A DNA stretch of 64,000 bases from Umbilicaria muhlenbergii (GCA_000611775.1 KK106984.1:2724892-2788891); one strand, 5' to 3'. Positions 24,425 to 35,820 are shown, counted from the stretch's first letter. The notes: a model not told the origin generated them from the sequence alone. Numbers and translations are program-made.

Positions 24425-25449
24425 TTACATCTGCAATTTAATAATCTGCTCAAAAATAAGATTTTAGTTAATAGTACTTTATGCGCTCAGAGCACTCTCT
24501 GAGCAGTATATGAACTCATACAAATCTTACACTTTAAATAACTATTATATCTTCATGAATAATAAGAAACTTTTTATTGAAAAGTTTTAAATCTCTTTAT
24601 TCTGTACACTTTACAAACTAAAGATTTCTTCATAAGTTTTAATTTGCAATAGTTATGAATTAAAAAACTTTTAACTAATTATAAATATATTAGCATATTG
24701 AATAACTATTGCGCTTTTATACTTATGATAGAACTTTCAGTTTATAAGTTGTAGAGAAGAAGCTATTAAACAGTTCTATAACTTAAAGTTTTTTTATAAC
24801 TGTTGTTGTTAAAAAGTTACATTGATTTCAAACTTCCAGTGATGAAAATCACAACATTAATAAACAGACTTTTAATGACTTTTTGAATAACTCAACAACA
24901 ACAACACATAAAAAAAAACTTTGTATAAGAAAACTCTTAAACAGCTTATTCTCTACAACTTATAAACTAAAAGTTATATCATAAGTATAAAAGCGCAATA
25001 ATTATTCAAAGTATGTGACTTTTTTTGAAAGATTTTTCACTATTAAAAACTTGAATTAAATATAACTTAACAACAACAGCAGTTATGAAGAAACCTTTAA
25101 TTTAACATTAATAGAGAATACTGTTCTTTATAACTTATGCATTAAAAGTTTCTTCATATCTGTTGAGGTGCAAAAGCTATTAAAGTGTGTAAATTTTTAA
25201 GTGATGAAAATCTTGAAGTTCTTTAAATATTCAGAACTCAACACTTATACAGTGCTTTCAGACTCAACAAATCATGATTTTTATTTGCAGAAAAGTGAAT
25301 TTTAGCAAAAGTTTACTTATTATAAATTTTACTGTTATTATAACACTGCGTCTAAAAGCGGCTGTTAGCTGAGACATGAGATCAGAAGCTCAGAGCGCTC
25401 AAAGTGTTAAAAATTAACTCAGAGTTAACTTGCTAAATTGCTGATGTAA
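24425..25449 (-). repeat. Noncoding insertion element, copy 2
   Basis: The ends are inverted: TTACATCTGCAA at the left and TTGCTGATGTAA at the right. The interior matches copy 1 (3792-4694) in reverse orientation. It has about 220 bp more of the same kind of internal repeats on one side and lacks a short segment present in copy 1. No coding frame. It sits 49 bases outside the chromovirus target duplication. Confidence 0.7.
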
Positions 25450-26985
25450 GGACAAAAGAAGCTGATGCATTATCTTGTATGATAAAAAAGTGATTATTAT
25501 AGTGATAAGGTTAACTGTCAGTGTCATACACTGTAATTATCAGTATGACAGACTCTGATAACTCAATCACATTACCTCATGCATTGCCTTGAGCCTCATA
25601 GAATTTAATCAGTAGAGACAGCTCATTGATAACATTTCATGTAATTATATTACTCTGACTGTTATTGTTAATAACATATGAATATCTTTTCTTCAGATCA
25701 TTTCTTGTCATATGAGAGTTCACCTTTAACTGCTCTGATATCAGATGTGAGATATCATCAATGATAAGTAAAAAGATGAGCTGAAGGTTGATCATGAATC
25801 ATTTATTCATATCAACTGCAGTAATGACTGCTGTTGATCATTCTGTTATACATTCATTCATTTAATGACTGATGACTTCACACTTGATACAAAGGCCTGC
25901 TGCTTTTCATGCATACACTTCATTCTTTGAAATAAAGTTTTCATATCAGCATGAGGATTCTGTGAATGTTTATGTTATTGTCATAATCACTTTCTCTGCA
26001 ACTGATATGTGATTTAAATTTCAACTTTGATCACAGCTACTTTTTTAATAAAAACCTCATAAATTATTTTCTTTTTTACAGTTGAATTGTTGAGGATGAA
26101 AGAATTGTTCAGTGAAAGATTCTTGTCTGTCATAATATGATGTTCATATCATACTTTTGTTTATGTTGTTAATTTTGTTTTAATGATCCTTTCTGATGTC
26201 TGAGCGGCTTCAGAAGGGTTCATGATTAATAATAATGTTGAAATATGCTGAAATTTTTTAAAGTCTTCATCTCATGACTTTAATGCCTCCTGTATAAAGA
26301 TGAGGCTCTCATGACTTTACAAGGTGTTGAAAAGGGGGGGTGTAATGTCTGTCATAACTCAACATCATAATTCATGTGATGAACCTATATCATTCTCTGA
26401 GTTTATTATTGTAGTTGAAGGATTTTCTTACAGATGTTGATTAAGCTCCTGAAACTCTTTTTTATTATCCTCAAACTCAATTTCTTGTTATACATGTCAT
26501 AGTTGTAGTCACTGACGCTTGATGACTTTCTGATTGTGAGCAGTGACTACCTCAAGATTATTAATGAAGTCATTGAGGTTACCTGCATCAATATGTTCAT
26601 CATTGTCATAGGTAAAGGTATTGATGACTGATAATGTAAACCTGCTAAAGAAAGGCTTTGATTTAACTTAATTAACTGTTTCACTGACCTGATGAGATTG
26701 AAGTGTTGATGTCATCACATTTTATTTTACTTCTGACATGACTGTTCACCTGAAGGTACTGAGTGATCAGTATGTAAGAGGCTGATCTATGACGTGAGGT
26801 CATATAAGTATTGAATAAAGTGTTGTAGGCAATATAATCATAATAGGGTCAATGCAGTGATATATGTGTCTTCAATTTGATGGTAAAACTGATCACTGAG
26901 AAAGCAGGTTTCTGAACCTCCTTGCAAAGAGTTTTCACTTGATGTCAAGGTGTTACTCACTGAGTTATCATATAAGTGAGCTATC
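25450..26985. other. Degraded transposon sequence, unassigned
   Basis: No frame could be assigned with confidence. It may contain the remaining 5' part of the Gypsy element whose RT is at 1960-3101. At 26331-26340 a run AAAGGGGGGG is followed directly by TGTAATGTCTG, which looks like a polypurine tract next to an LTR start, but I could not find the LTR end or a partner. Confidence 0.3.
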
Positions 26986-27019
26986 CCTTCAACTGTCAGT
27001 GCAGCAGCCATGACTCATG
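26986..27019 (+). repeat. Inverted repeat, left
   Basis: Begins CCTTCAACTGTCAGTGCAGC. Its reverse complement recurs at 29041-29074. Confidence 0.8.
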
Positions 27020-27090
27020 CACTCACACTAAACAAGGGGGGGGGGGGGAGGAATATTAATTTTCACTTTGTTTACTGTTATGATTAGTTG

Positions 27091-28923
27091 ATGAAACTGT
27101 CTCTTCATGCTGTTTTTCAAGCGCAATTGAATGTATATGATATTAATTCAATGCATGTCAATGAAGAAGAAGTTCAGAGTGTTTTTGATACTCTTTCATC
27201 TGTTGTCAAGTCTCAGTTAACATGAAAACAGCTCATTGCAGAGCTGTTTAATGATGTTTCACCTTGCTCCTCTGAATATAAGTCTTTAAATATTCCACAA
27301 CAGCCTTCACAAGCGGCAATATTAGCTGAAACTGAGACTTTAAAAGTCTTTTTTAGCCTGTTCATTACACCTGCTCACTTTGAGTTGTTTGCTTGATATA
27401 CAAACCTCAATGCTCAACAAAAAAGCACGGAAGAGGGAACAGGGAGAAGGTCATGACATGAGATAATTGAATTAAAGATTGAAGTTTTTCTTAAAACATT
27501 ATTATATCAAGGAGAGTGCAGGCTTCTGACAACTTCAGATTACTGAAATACTACTATAGATAAGATCATTTCACCTTTAATATTAAATGCAATATCAGTT
27601 CAGTGTTAAAAGTAAATTAAGCAGTTCTTAAAGGTCTTAAACTCTGCTACAGATCTGAACTCCTTCAGCTCACAATGATACATCAAATTGAAGTCATTGT
27701 ATTCAGATTTTGTAACTGCAAGCTGACAACTTCTGATATCAGGGAGAGATGTCTCTGTGAATAAACAGTTAATACTGTTTAAGGGCTGATCTAAACATTC
27801 TATGAATATGAGTACAAAGGCGGCTGATCATGACTTCAAGATTTACTCTTTATGTGTTGAGAACTACCTTTATAACTTTCTATTCACATTTAAGGTGTCT
27901 AAGATCAGTTTATTAAAATGAACAAAGAGATTATCAGATTCTTCCTCTGTTGTTTTACAGTTAGCAAAGTCTCTCCTTAAACCTTACAGTCATGTGATCT
28001 ATATGGACAATTTCTTTACCAATGTCAAGCTTTATAACGCCTTGAAAGAGCTAGGAATTGAGGCTTGTGAGACTGCTAAAGCTGGATCTGAATTTCCACC
28101 TGCATTGTTGACTTTTTGAGAGGTTTTGACAAAGAAGAATGACTGAGGAAGGAAGACTTATTCTACAGTTGAGAATGTGCTTTGTCTGACCTGACAAGAC
28201 AACAATACTGTTCAGTTGATGACTACGGTTCACACTCCCAGTGATTTGAAAGCGTATGACATAATCTCAAAGATTAAACGTCATGGAATTTCCTCTGAAG
28301 TCAGCACTACTAAGGTTAATAAACCTGCCTGTGATCTACCGTCAGTCTACGCTCATTCTCAGTCATATACTGAACGGGGGCTTTCATTTCCTATTGCTGT
28401 ATGACATTACAACAAGCACATGGGGGGTTCTGACGGCAACACTCAAGGCAGAGCTTATTACAGTCCAGAAACTCATTCCTTCCACTATTGATGATCTTTA
28501 TTCAAGTTTCTTTTAGACGCCTCCATCCTCAATGCCTACATTCTATGGAAATTGCAATACCCGGCCTCAAAATTGAGTCATGTGGAGTTTCAACATCAAA
28601 TCACCCTAGCGTTGCTTCAAAATCCAGCAGGAACAGGCCGGAAAAAAGTTACAAAGGTGACAGTCACAGGGCAGAAGAGTAAGAGCTTTACAGAGTTAAA
28701 GCATGACTGAGTTCTGCTGTCAAAGTGAACATACTGTCAGATTTGTCATGTGAATAAAGACAGGCCTTTGAGGGAGTGAAAATGAAAGCTGCTGAGTGAA
28801 ATTGAGGGTAATGTTGTCAAGCGGCAGTGACAGCAAGGTCCTCAGACTTTATGAGGATGTAAAGGGTGTCAGGGAAGTGCATGTTGTCAAGAATCATCTT
28901 GTTGAGAGGCATTACATTCATAA
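27091..28923 (+). pseudogene. PiggyBac transposase (DDE_Tnp_1_7 type), broken by stops only
   Basis: One frame of 611 codons runs from ATG 27091 to TAA 28921-28923 without a frameshift. By my reading it holds 21 TGA, two TAA and no TAG internally. Recognisable blocks are VSVNKQLILFKG (the S-x-D-E site, Asp to Asn), FKIYSLCVENYLYNFLF, YMDNFFTNVKLYNAL (second Asp kept), YNKHMGGSDG (third Asp kept), DASILNAYILWKLQYP, and a C-terminal Cys-rich zinc-ribbon-like end (CQICH, CKGC). Some TGA fall at expected Trp (ND*GRKTY, T*QDNN), others at expected Arg (KG*SKHS). Inactive as it stands. Confidence 0.85.
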
Positions 28924-29040
28924 TATGTGAATTATTTTGATGTTCATGACTGCTTTTCACCTAGTCTGTTATTGATTTAAGTAGTAGACTTGACTAAACA
29001 CCTGTACAGAAGCTAGCCTATTCATGTACAGTAACTGATA

Positions 29041-29074
29041 CATGAGTCATAACTGCTGCACTGACAGTTGAAGG
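29041..29074 (-). repeat. Inverted repeat, right
   Basis: CATGAGTCATAACTGCTGCA... is the reverse complement of 26986-27019 except for two transitions. Confidence 0.8.
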
Positions 29075-29084
29075 AATAATGACG

Positions 29085-29188
29085 TACTGTTGTACTGTCA
29101 TACTGTCATACTGTCATACTGTTGTACTGTTGTACTGTCATACTGTCGTACTGTCGTACTGTCATACTGTCATACTGTCGTACTGTCG
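29085..29188. repeat. 8-bp tandem array (TACTGTCG)n, 13 units
   Basis: Thirteen consecutive 8-mers. The hexamer TACTGT is identical in all; only the last two bases vary: CG in 4, CA in 6, TG in 3. All variation is thus a transition at one CpG. Confidence 0.9.
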
Positions 29189-29904
29189 TACTACTATATA
29201 TATGGTGGCCTTGACACACAGGTAGATCCATAGTTAGGAGCTCATGCTCAACTCATGTATCAAAGGCAATTTACTAGTTCTATCTTCTAAAGTCCTGTTC
29301 GGTCTGTGATCTGAACATTTCAGTGAACGACAGTACTACCCCGGTCACTACGACACCACCCGTTACAAGAGGGTTGAGGAGATATTGAAAGAAATATTTA
29401 AAATTATGCAATTCTGACATCAATAGCAACCACCAAAAAAATTGACAAAATAAGCTGACCAGAGAGTTTTTCTCTCACAAATGTATTGCTAGATTACTAG
29501 CCAGTGTCATAGTCTTAGACTGCATACACTTAATGAAGAAATAAAAAAATCTTCACATACCGTATGTGCTCTTCTTGATAAACAGACTCACTACTAAAGG
29601 ATACAGCACCTTCAATCAAACTGCTAAGATTTATTGTCAAATATCACTATGACTAAAGTCTCTCATGCGGCTGATGAGAGTCTGGAGGGATCAAACACTT
29701 GCGCGCGATGAGATAGATTTGGAAAATGAAAGTAATACAGAGACGCAACTGATGCCTACAGCGTGCGGTAACATCAGCTCTCATTTCATCGCCATGAGCA
29801 TTGTCATACCAGGCCAAGACAGTCATGACAATGGCCCAAAAACGAAACGTCAAGCTTGACAGAGGTACACACTTTCGCAGCACGGTAGCCCCAGGCCCTC
29901 TTAT
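29189..29904. other. Transition from transposon island to gene-rich DNA
   Basis: No gene recognised. Composition moves from AT-rich to normal. It contains a TATATATA run at about 29194 and several short open frames without similarity. It may hold an LTR remnant, but this cannot be supported. Confidence 0.3.
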
Positions 29905-30531
29905 TCACCCGCCCCCGACGCGTTCAACGTCAATGGTGCCCTGAGCAACCTCAGTTCCGCCGTCGTAGATGGTAAACTCTGCCGGTCCCATGACATTGTT
30001 GCTCAGCATGTAATCCGAGACAGCCAACAAGGCGGCGCGCAGAACACCCCAGGTCTGCTGGTGATTATTAGAATTGATGGTATACACTTCACAGTCCGTT
30101 CCACCCGTTCTCCAATCGAAAATGTAGGCCCCGTTTGGAACCAACCCGTCACCGGCTCGTGCAATATGTGTCTGTACATCGGCCAACGCGTTGTGGAGAA
30201 TGGTCATAACCGCCCGGGGGGCCATGGCTTTTATCAAGTTGATGGCCACATATGTTCGACTGCCGGGAGCCCGCCAGAGAACGGGGTCATTTCGGCCCTT
30301 GAGCGTGGAAGCTGCTAGAGTTCGTCGATATAACGCGCTAACATCCGAGATCAGCTGCGACACATGGAGGTTTGGTAGTTGGGATGGCTACTGTGTTCCC
30401 GCTACGCCTTTCGCTTGGTCGCCACCGGACTGGCTCCGGAAAGATAACGATGAGGCTATAACTGGGAATGTGCCGGTAAAGCCGATGGAACTAGCAACGA
30501 CAAACGATGCCCAAAGATTGAAGGATCGCAT
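29905..30531 (-). CDS. Small secreted protein, unknown function
   Basis: Two exons: 30531-30406 and 30354-29905, joined across a 51-bp intron (30355-30405, GTAGCG...TCGCAG), give 191 residues. The first about 27 residues (MRSFNLWASFVVASSIGFTG, then TFPVIAS) form a clear signal peptide with a hydrophobic core, so the product should enter the secretory pathway. The mature part has no transmembrane segment. It ends in a region with WGVLRAALLAVSDYM and FTIYDGG, a pattern I associate with uncharacterised fungal secreted proteins. Few Cys. It is the first intact gene next to the transposon island. The signal-peptide exon supports the chosen start. Function unknown; an effector or cell-surface role is only a guess. 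Confidence 0.65.
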
Positions 30532-31608
30532 GCTTTAGTATGAATTCATTGACTTATGACTGTGACCTGAGGAAGACAAGAGGTCTTTCGTAGCGCATAG
30601 GCGGGATTTAGGAACAAGAGATGGGGCTTAAGGTCTTGAGCTTACTGTAGCCGTCTTCATGCAGCCCCTGAACATCGCGAACCGTATTATGGAACGCGAG
30701 TGTTTCAAAGCTTAGGCAGGAGACATGACTGTGCGATCCTGCCGCTTGTACCTTCAGTAGCTTGACCCAGTGACGTGGCCATTGCTAGAAAAGAAAGTGG
30801 CGAGCACGGGACAACACGAAAGGCCGGTCGCAGAAGAATCGCGCACAGGGCGAGAAAACCAAGGGCCGAGAAGGCCTTGAGCAACGGTTGCGATAAATGT
30901 GAGTTACAAAGCCTCGAAAACAGTAAAAGGGAGGTTGGGGTGGACCTGAGTGGTTCCCTTCGCCTCCAGTTTCCACCTTGTGCAGAGTTACTCTGATTCT
31001 CATGGCCCCAGTCGTTGTACTAGACCTGGTAGAAGAGACTAGTAAGCAGCATCGTCGGCCCCAACCCGAGATGCATTGTTATGCCTCTTCCACCTAAACA
31101 TGAATATGACTTTGCAATGAGACTGGCTCTGTATCACAAAATCGTTTTTTAGAAGTATAGTATGGTTATGCACTGACAGCTGTCTTGATACATGTAAAGC
31201 TCACGTATACTTGAGAAGATATGGTTATAGGGGCTTCTTTGTACTGTGTCATATGTCTAAATTCAACATGTCAAGAAGACCCGGACCCAGAGCCTACTGA
31301 ATGCATCGAACCGGACTAGAATGGCTTTCCTGATGTTTTGGCTTGCTATAAGACCTGGCACCGGACTTAGAACTTCCATGTCTTGCCTTGCTAAGCTGAC
31401 CAAAACGACACTCGCATCAGCGAGACGCCTAACTCGAGCTCCCTACTCAGGGAGCTTCGATACCTCCGTGCTGGGGATGAGAAAGGGACTGGGCCGCGGG
31501 CCCTTGAGGCGGAGCCCGAAGCCATTCAGACGGCAGTCAGAGGGACTCCAGTGTCAGTACGGCATGATTGGTCAATACTCGATAGGTGGGAGGTCAACAA
31601 AGACCGAT
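30532..31608. other. Intergenic, no gene seen
   Basis: It contains short overlapping open frames on both strands with no recognisable product. The right part is probably the 3' untranslated region of the MAPKK gene. Confidence 0.4.
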
Positions 31609-33807
31609 TCAACCAGCGCGTGTCTCTGTCGAGGAAGCTGCCATGGGGTCATCAAGCCCAGCAGGCATGTCCACCGATGGACTTGGTACAGCGTCTAGGG
31701 GAGCTGCATGCAGAGCCGGCTGTGCCTTCTTTCCCATCGTACCGTTCCTCCTCCTCTCCATCGCATCAACAACCCACGCAGCGACCTCCTGATCCGCCGT
31801 TGCCGGACCAGCCGGCTCAAGATTGAAAAGCTCGCTCTCCGCCTCATCCTCGTCCTCTTCCGTAATAGTAGGCGGCTTCAACAACGGCGCCAGCCACGAA
31901 TGACGGAGGAGCATGGCATACGTAGGGCGTAGTTTCGGAATCTTGTGCAGACATCCTCTTACGAAGTCACGTGCTGCGTCTGAAAAACCCTCCGCGGGCA
32001 AATCGGGTGGGTCTCCATCAACAATAGCCTGGCTAGGTTAGCTATAAGCAGGTCGACCATGGAGCTGGAGACTTACGCTAAGCTGGCTGAATATGTTATT
32101 GTATGTTTCCGGTGGATATGGATACCGGCCCATCGCGCACTCGATAATGCTGAGCCCGAGACTCCAGATATCGCTCTGCACGCTGTAAGTTCCGCCACCA
32201 GGATTTGCGCCAGCTTGCGCGACCCCTCCGCTTGCAATTCGTTCGGGTGCCATGTAACTTTGGCACCCAATGTTGGTCTTCGCAATACTTGCGACCAGGT
32301 TGCCACTGACGCCAAAGTCGCAGATTTTGACTTGGCCCCGGCTGTTCACTAGGATATTCGTTGGCTTCACGTCGCGATGAATGATGTTGTGTTCGTCCTT
32401 CAGCGCTTTGAGACCCATTACAGTGGACATGGTGATCTTTCGAAGTACGCCTTCAGGCACGCCGTCCCCGTACAGCTTGTCGACCGATCCACCATCCATA
32501 TATTCCATACATATATATACCGCTCCTTCCTGGAAGAAGGCGCCATAAAAGTCAATGATGAAGGGCGATATGCATCGGTGTAGTATGTCCAGCTCCATGA
32601 TTATGGCCGCAAATTTGGCTTCGTCCAGTTCAAGCCGAATCTCTTTCATAGCCATCACCAAGCCAGTCGTATCCCCTTGACTAGTAGTTACTGGCGAAGT
32701 AGGGCTTTTGGCCGTTTCTGATTCCTTCGAAGCATCCGCTGGAGTCGAGGGGCCTGAGAAAGATGAAGCCGTCGACGACGATGATAAAGAAGGCGGCGCT
32801 CGATTACCTTGTAGGCCCAGTCCAGGCCTACGCATCTGAGGTCGACTATGCCGGACTCTGTAGACTGTTCCGTAGTTGCCTTTTCCTAGTTCTTCCAAGT
32901 TGTCCACCTCATCTAACGAAATGCTGAAGCTACTTCCACTGGAAAAGTCAATACCTTTCCCGTGGATGATAGCTTTGCCTTTGAACTTCAACGTGCCTGT
33001 CTTGGTATCCACGAACTCGGAGTACTTGCTAAAAAGTGAATTGTCTTTCGGCGCTCCCGAACTTGGCTGCTGATTTCCAGGCTTTGCATCTCCGTTGACG
33101 ACATCGGGGCCTGCAGCCACTGCGCCAGATACGCCAGTTCCACTCTCCGGTGTTGTGGGCCCTGCCGCGTCTGATAGTTTCATCCCTCGGTTCAAGCCTC
33201 TTTTGGCCGCCAATGACATCTTGGGGTTCATCCTGACGTTGGGCACTGCAGGTGCGGAGTTGTGAGGTTGCGCCGACGGCCTGACGTTTGGAGGAAACCT
33301 GAAGCCAGCGGGGCCACCGACAAGAGGTCCACCAGGAGCGCTGGGAGTGATCGGGCTGGGTGAAGCTAGGGCTCCGCCGATGGCCCCGGCTGGCACATGA
33401 CCAGCGGACATGGGGATGTTGCTGGTGGATATGGAATGTATGTTCGGATTGCCCGGCATCCGCAGATTTTGCGTTGGCGGTGCACCCTGCCTTGAGAGAT
33501 GGAACGCTCTCATCTTGGCTTGCACATCCTGTGGAAGACCGCCGGCACTTATGCTGGCCAGCGACGGTTGAGGAGGACCAGGCCTTCGCGCGGCGTTCAA
33601 AGTTCCCAAAGGAGTGGACGAGGCGGTCATGATTCCAGAGGCTGGGGGATCGGATGAGATGCTACGAATGGAAGGCAGGCGCGGTGCTTGACGAGAGGTC
33701 GACGGGAGTGCGAAGTCCTCGACTTGTACCGACAGCGTGACTGGAGGCGCCGCATCTGGAGAAGCCGGTGTGTCCGAGAGCCGAGCATCGCTGGAGGGGG
33801 AGGCCAT
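31609..33807 (-). CDS. pbs2: MAP kinase kinase of the HOG pathway (Pbs2/PbsB)
   Basis: Two exons (33807-32077, 32028-31609) around a 48-bp intron give 716 residues. The long Ser/Pro-rich N-terminus is typical of fungal Pbs2. The kinase domain has the Gly loop LGKGNYGTVY (308-317), Lys388, HRDVKPTN with Asp479, DFG at 497-499 and the MAPKK activation segment SIAKT (Ser507, Thr511), followed by SYMAPERI. A low-complexity insert (about 319-382) separates Gly loop and Lys, as in other fungal Pbs2. Known role: phosphorylates the Hog1/SakA MAP kinase in the osmotic and oxidative stress response, in the cytoplasm. The C-terminal exon supplies the last kinase helices (FVRGCLHKIPKLRPTY). Confident on family; Pbs2 rather than the Ste7 or Mkk1 class rests on the activation loop and N-terminus. 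Confidence 0.93.
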
Positions 33808-35820
33808 GCTTGGGGAGCGAAGACACCCAGCTCACGGAGCGACAGTGGCAGGTCGGGTGCAGGAGGTGCAGGAGGTGCAGGAGGTGCTCGTCGGTATGAT
33901 GTTCTGATTTCACAGCATCAAGCATGCAGCATGGAGGAAACGGTGTACAGGCAAGCAAGCAAGCCACAGCGGTGCAGGACGTGGTTCCTTAGTCCGAGTC
34001 GTGTAATTGAGGCTTTTGTTTGCTCGGCTAGCATCCGGCTTTGCGTGCTGCCTTCTGGCTTCTGGCTTCTGGCTTCTGGCTCAGGGATTGCAAATTGTGG
34101 CTGAGCTCGGCCTGATCGCTTGCAACTTTCCAAGCAGCGGAAGCGCAGGGATCCGGCTTCGGAGAGTCACCATTCCAAGATTGATTGCCCTTTCGATTCG
34201 CCTTGCGCCTTGCGCCTTTCGCCTTTCAACACGGTGACGTTGACACTGCGACTTCACTTGGGATGTGGGATGATATGGGATAATGTGGGATGATGTGGGA
34301 TGATGTGGGACGATATGGGATGATATGGGATGATGTGCTGTTGTGAAGCAGCAGGGCAGCGAAGACGCGAACTGCGAGCTGCGCGCTGCGCGCTCTGTCG
34401 CATGGGGGTGGCGATGGTGGATCAGGGGCGAAAAACCGGGCAGGAGAAGCTTGTGAAATCCGCGCTGCTTGAGCCTGAAATTGCAGTATCAGATCGAATA
34501 AAATCATCCCTGTCCCTGTCCTTGTTCCTGTTCCTATTCCTGTTCCTATTCCAATATCCTCTCCAGAGCATTACTCGGAGTAATCCCGCTTGCATGGCCC
34601 TGACGGTCTGATCCCCATGCGATTACGAACTCCAAAAGACTGACGATCAGAAAGCTAGCCTATCTACAAGTGCCTTGTGCGAGTGCCCTGTCGTGCCTGT
34701 GTAAGTGCCTTGTCATGTTCATGTCAACGCGTGGCCGACAACCTCCTTGGCTGATCCCCCCCTGAGCCCGCGTAGCGATGCCACGTCAACTGTCCCATGT
34801 CCTTCAGACTGGCGGTGGGAAGAGGGAGAACACCCGGACTGATGGTCGTCATGCCGTAACGCGTAACGCGCGGACGATACGTCCCTCGGCACATGACTGA
34901 CTACGTTGTCGAATGGATGACCTTGAACCTAAGGTACCTTAAGATGATGCACTGTCATCTCTGTCATCTCTGTCATCTCCGTCATCTCCGTCATCTCCGT
35001 CATCTCCGTCATCAGCCGAGATGGCCTCAAAGTACCTTAGCCGCGCCTCGTTTGCTTAAGAAAAGGAACGGATGCATTTCCGTACAAAGTAGAGCAAGTA
35101 CCAAGACTAAGTACCAAGACTAAGGTAAGTACTAAGAGTACGTAGCAAGTCCGTGAAGCAAGAATACGGTACGGAGTACTCTACCTCAATACTTCGGACC
35201 GGTATGAGTGCTACGTGTCGTGCGTATGTATCAATCACTCAATACAATGGCCGAAAAGCCGGGCGAGGAAGTGTAAGGTACCTACCGTTGTGGCTGAAGG
35301 GCAAAAGGCCGAACAGGTTATCGTCAGCCGGTTTAGCACTACGCCGCAATGGCTCTAGCATCATCACCGCGCTTGCACCCTCAATTCATCCCATTCCCCG
35401 TCATCTTCATCTTCATCTTCATCTCGAAAGTTGTGCACAACCAACGGCGGGCGATAACCTCCCGCCTGCCTCGAACGACTCTCGACCCAATCCATCGTCG
35501 CGGCCAGGTACCACGCCTGGCCCCTGCTTTATGCTGCTGCGCTTGTCGGAGCACTTGAAAGTGAAGACTAATTGAATTCGCAGCTGCACCACAGGCTTCT
35601 TATCCGGCCAAGCTGCTCTAGTCTGTTGCTTTTTTTCGAGCGCTTCAGCGTTTGATCCGGAGCGAGAACCCACGAAGCTTGAAATTCGCACTTCGCTGCG
35701 CAGCGCTACCAGTCTACACTTCACTTTCCCGTCGAGATCTTACTTCTCTGCAGCCCAGCCATCTCGGCGCTCTTCACTTACCCGAACTGCTTGCGCAACG
35801 CCTATCCCGAAATACCTCTC
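33808..35820. promoter_or_regulatory. Divergent intergenic region with several short tandem repeats
   Basis: About 2 kb between the starts of pbs2 (-) and the PIN-like carrier (+), so it should hold both promoters. It has unusually many simple arrays: 9-bp CAGGAGGTG (33857-33888), 7-bp CTTCTGG (34052-34080), 10-bp TGTGGGATGA (34260-34338), 6-bp CCTGTT-like (34508-34553), 9-bp GTCATCTCC (34953-35022) and CATCTT (about 35400-35430). The 15-mer TACGGTACGGAGTAC lies at 35165-35179. No gene is supported on either strand. Confidence 0.6.

Larger units (their letters stand above)
26986..29074 (+). mobile_element. PiggyBac-type DNA transposon
   Basis: A 34-bp inverted repeat pair (26986-27019 and 29041-29074) matches at 32 of 34 positions, the two differences being CC against TT. 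Between them lies one transposase frame on the plus strand. The expected TTAA target duplication is not seen directly outside the repeats, so these may be subterminal rather than terminal repeats, or the flanks have mutated. Mutation load is heavier in the left half. Confidence 0.75.
1..29250. other. AT-rich, RIP-like mutated transposon island
   Basis: A gene-free block made of nested retrotransposon and DNA-transposon remnants. By hand count the first 3.1 kb has only two CpG and the first 3.0 kb only two TGG/CCA triplets, while TGA and TCA are several-fold more common than composition predicts. CpA and TpG stay abundant, unlike classical CpA-directed RIP. Trp is nearly absent from all translated open stretches. 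Normal base composition returns between about 29.2 and 29.65 kb; surviving TGG/CCA reappear from about 28.0 kb. The exact edges are approximate. That this is RIP (duplication-triggered C-to-T mutation in fungi) is inference from the repeats and all-transition changes. Confidence 0.85.

Noticed and set aside
27091-28923. TGA read as Trp (alternative genetic code) in the transposon island
   Set aside because: TGA also stands where Arg (CGA) is expected, TAA stops are present too, other catalytic residues are mutated, and nearby host genes use TGG for Trp and TGA as stop.
29085-29188. CRISPR-like array
   Set aside because: An 8-bp head-to-tail satellite without spacers in a fungal genome.
1-29250. 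Mitochondrial or bacterial origin of the AT-rich block
   Set aside because: Content is nuclear-type retrotransposons and DNA transposons with target duplications; no mitochondrial gene is seen.
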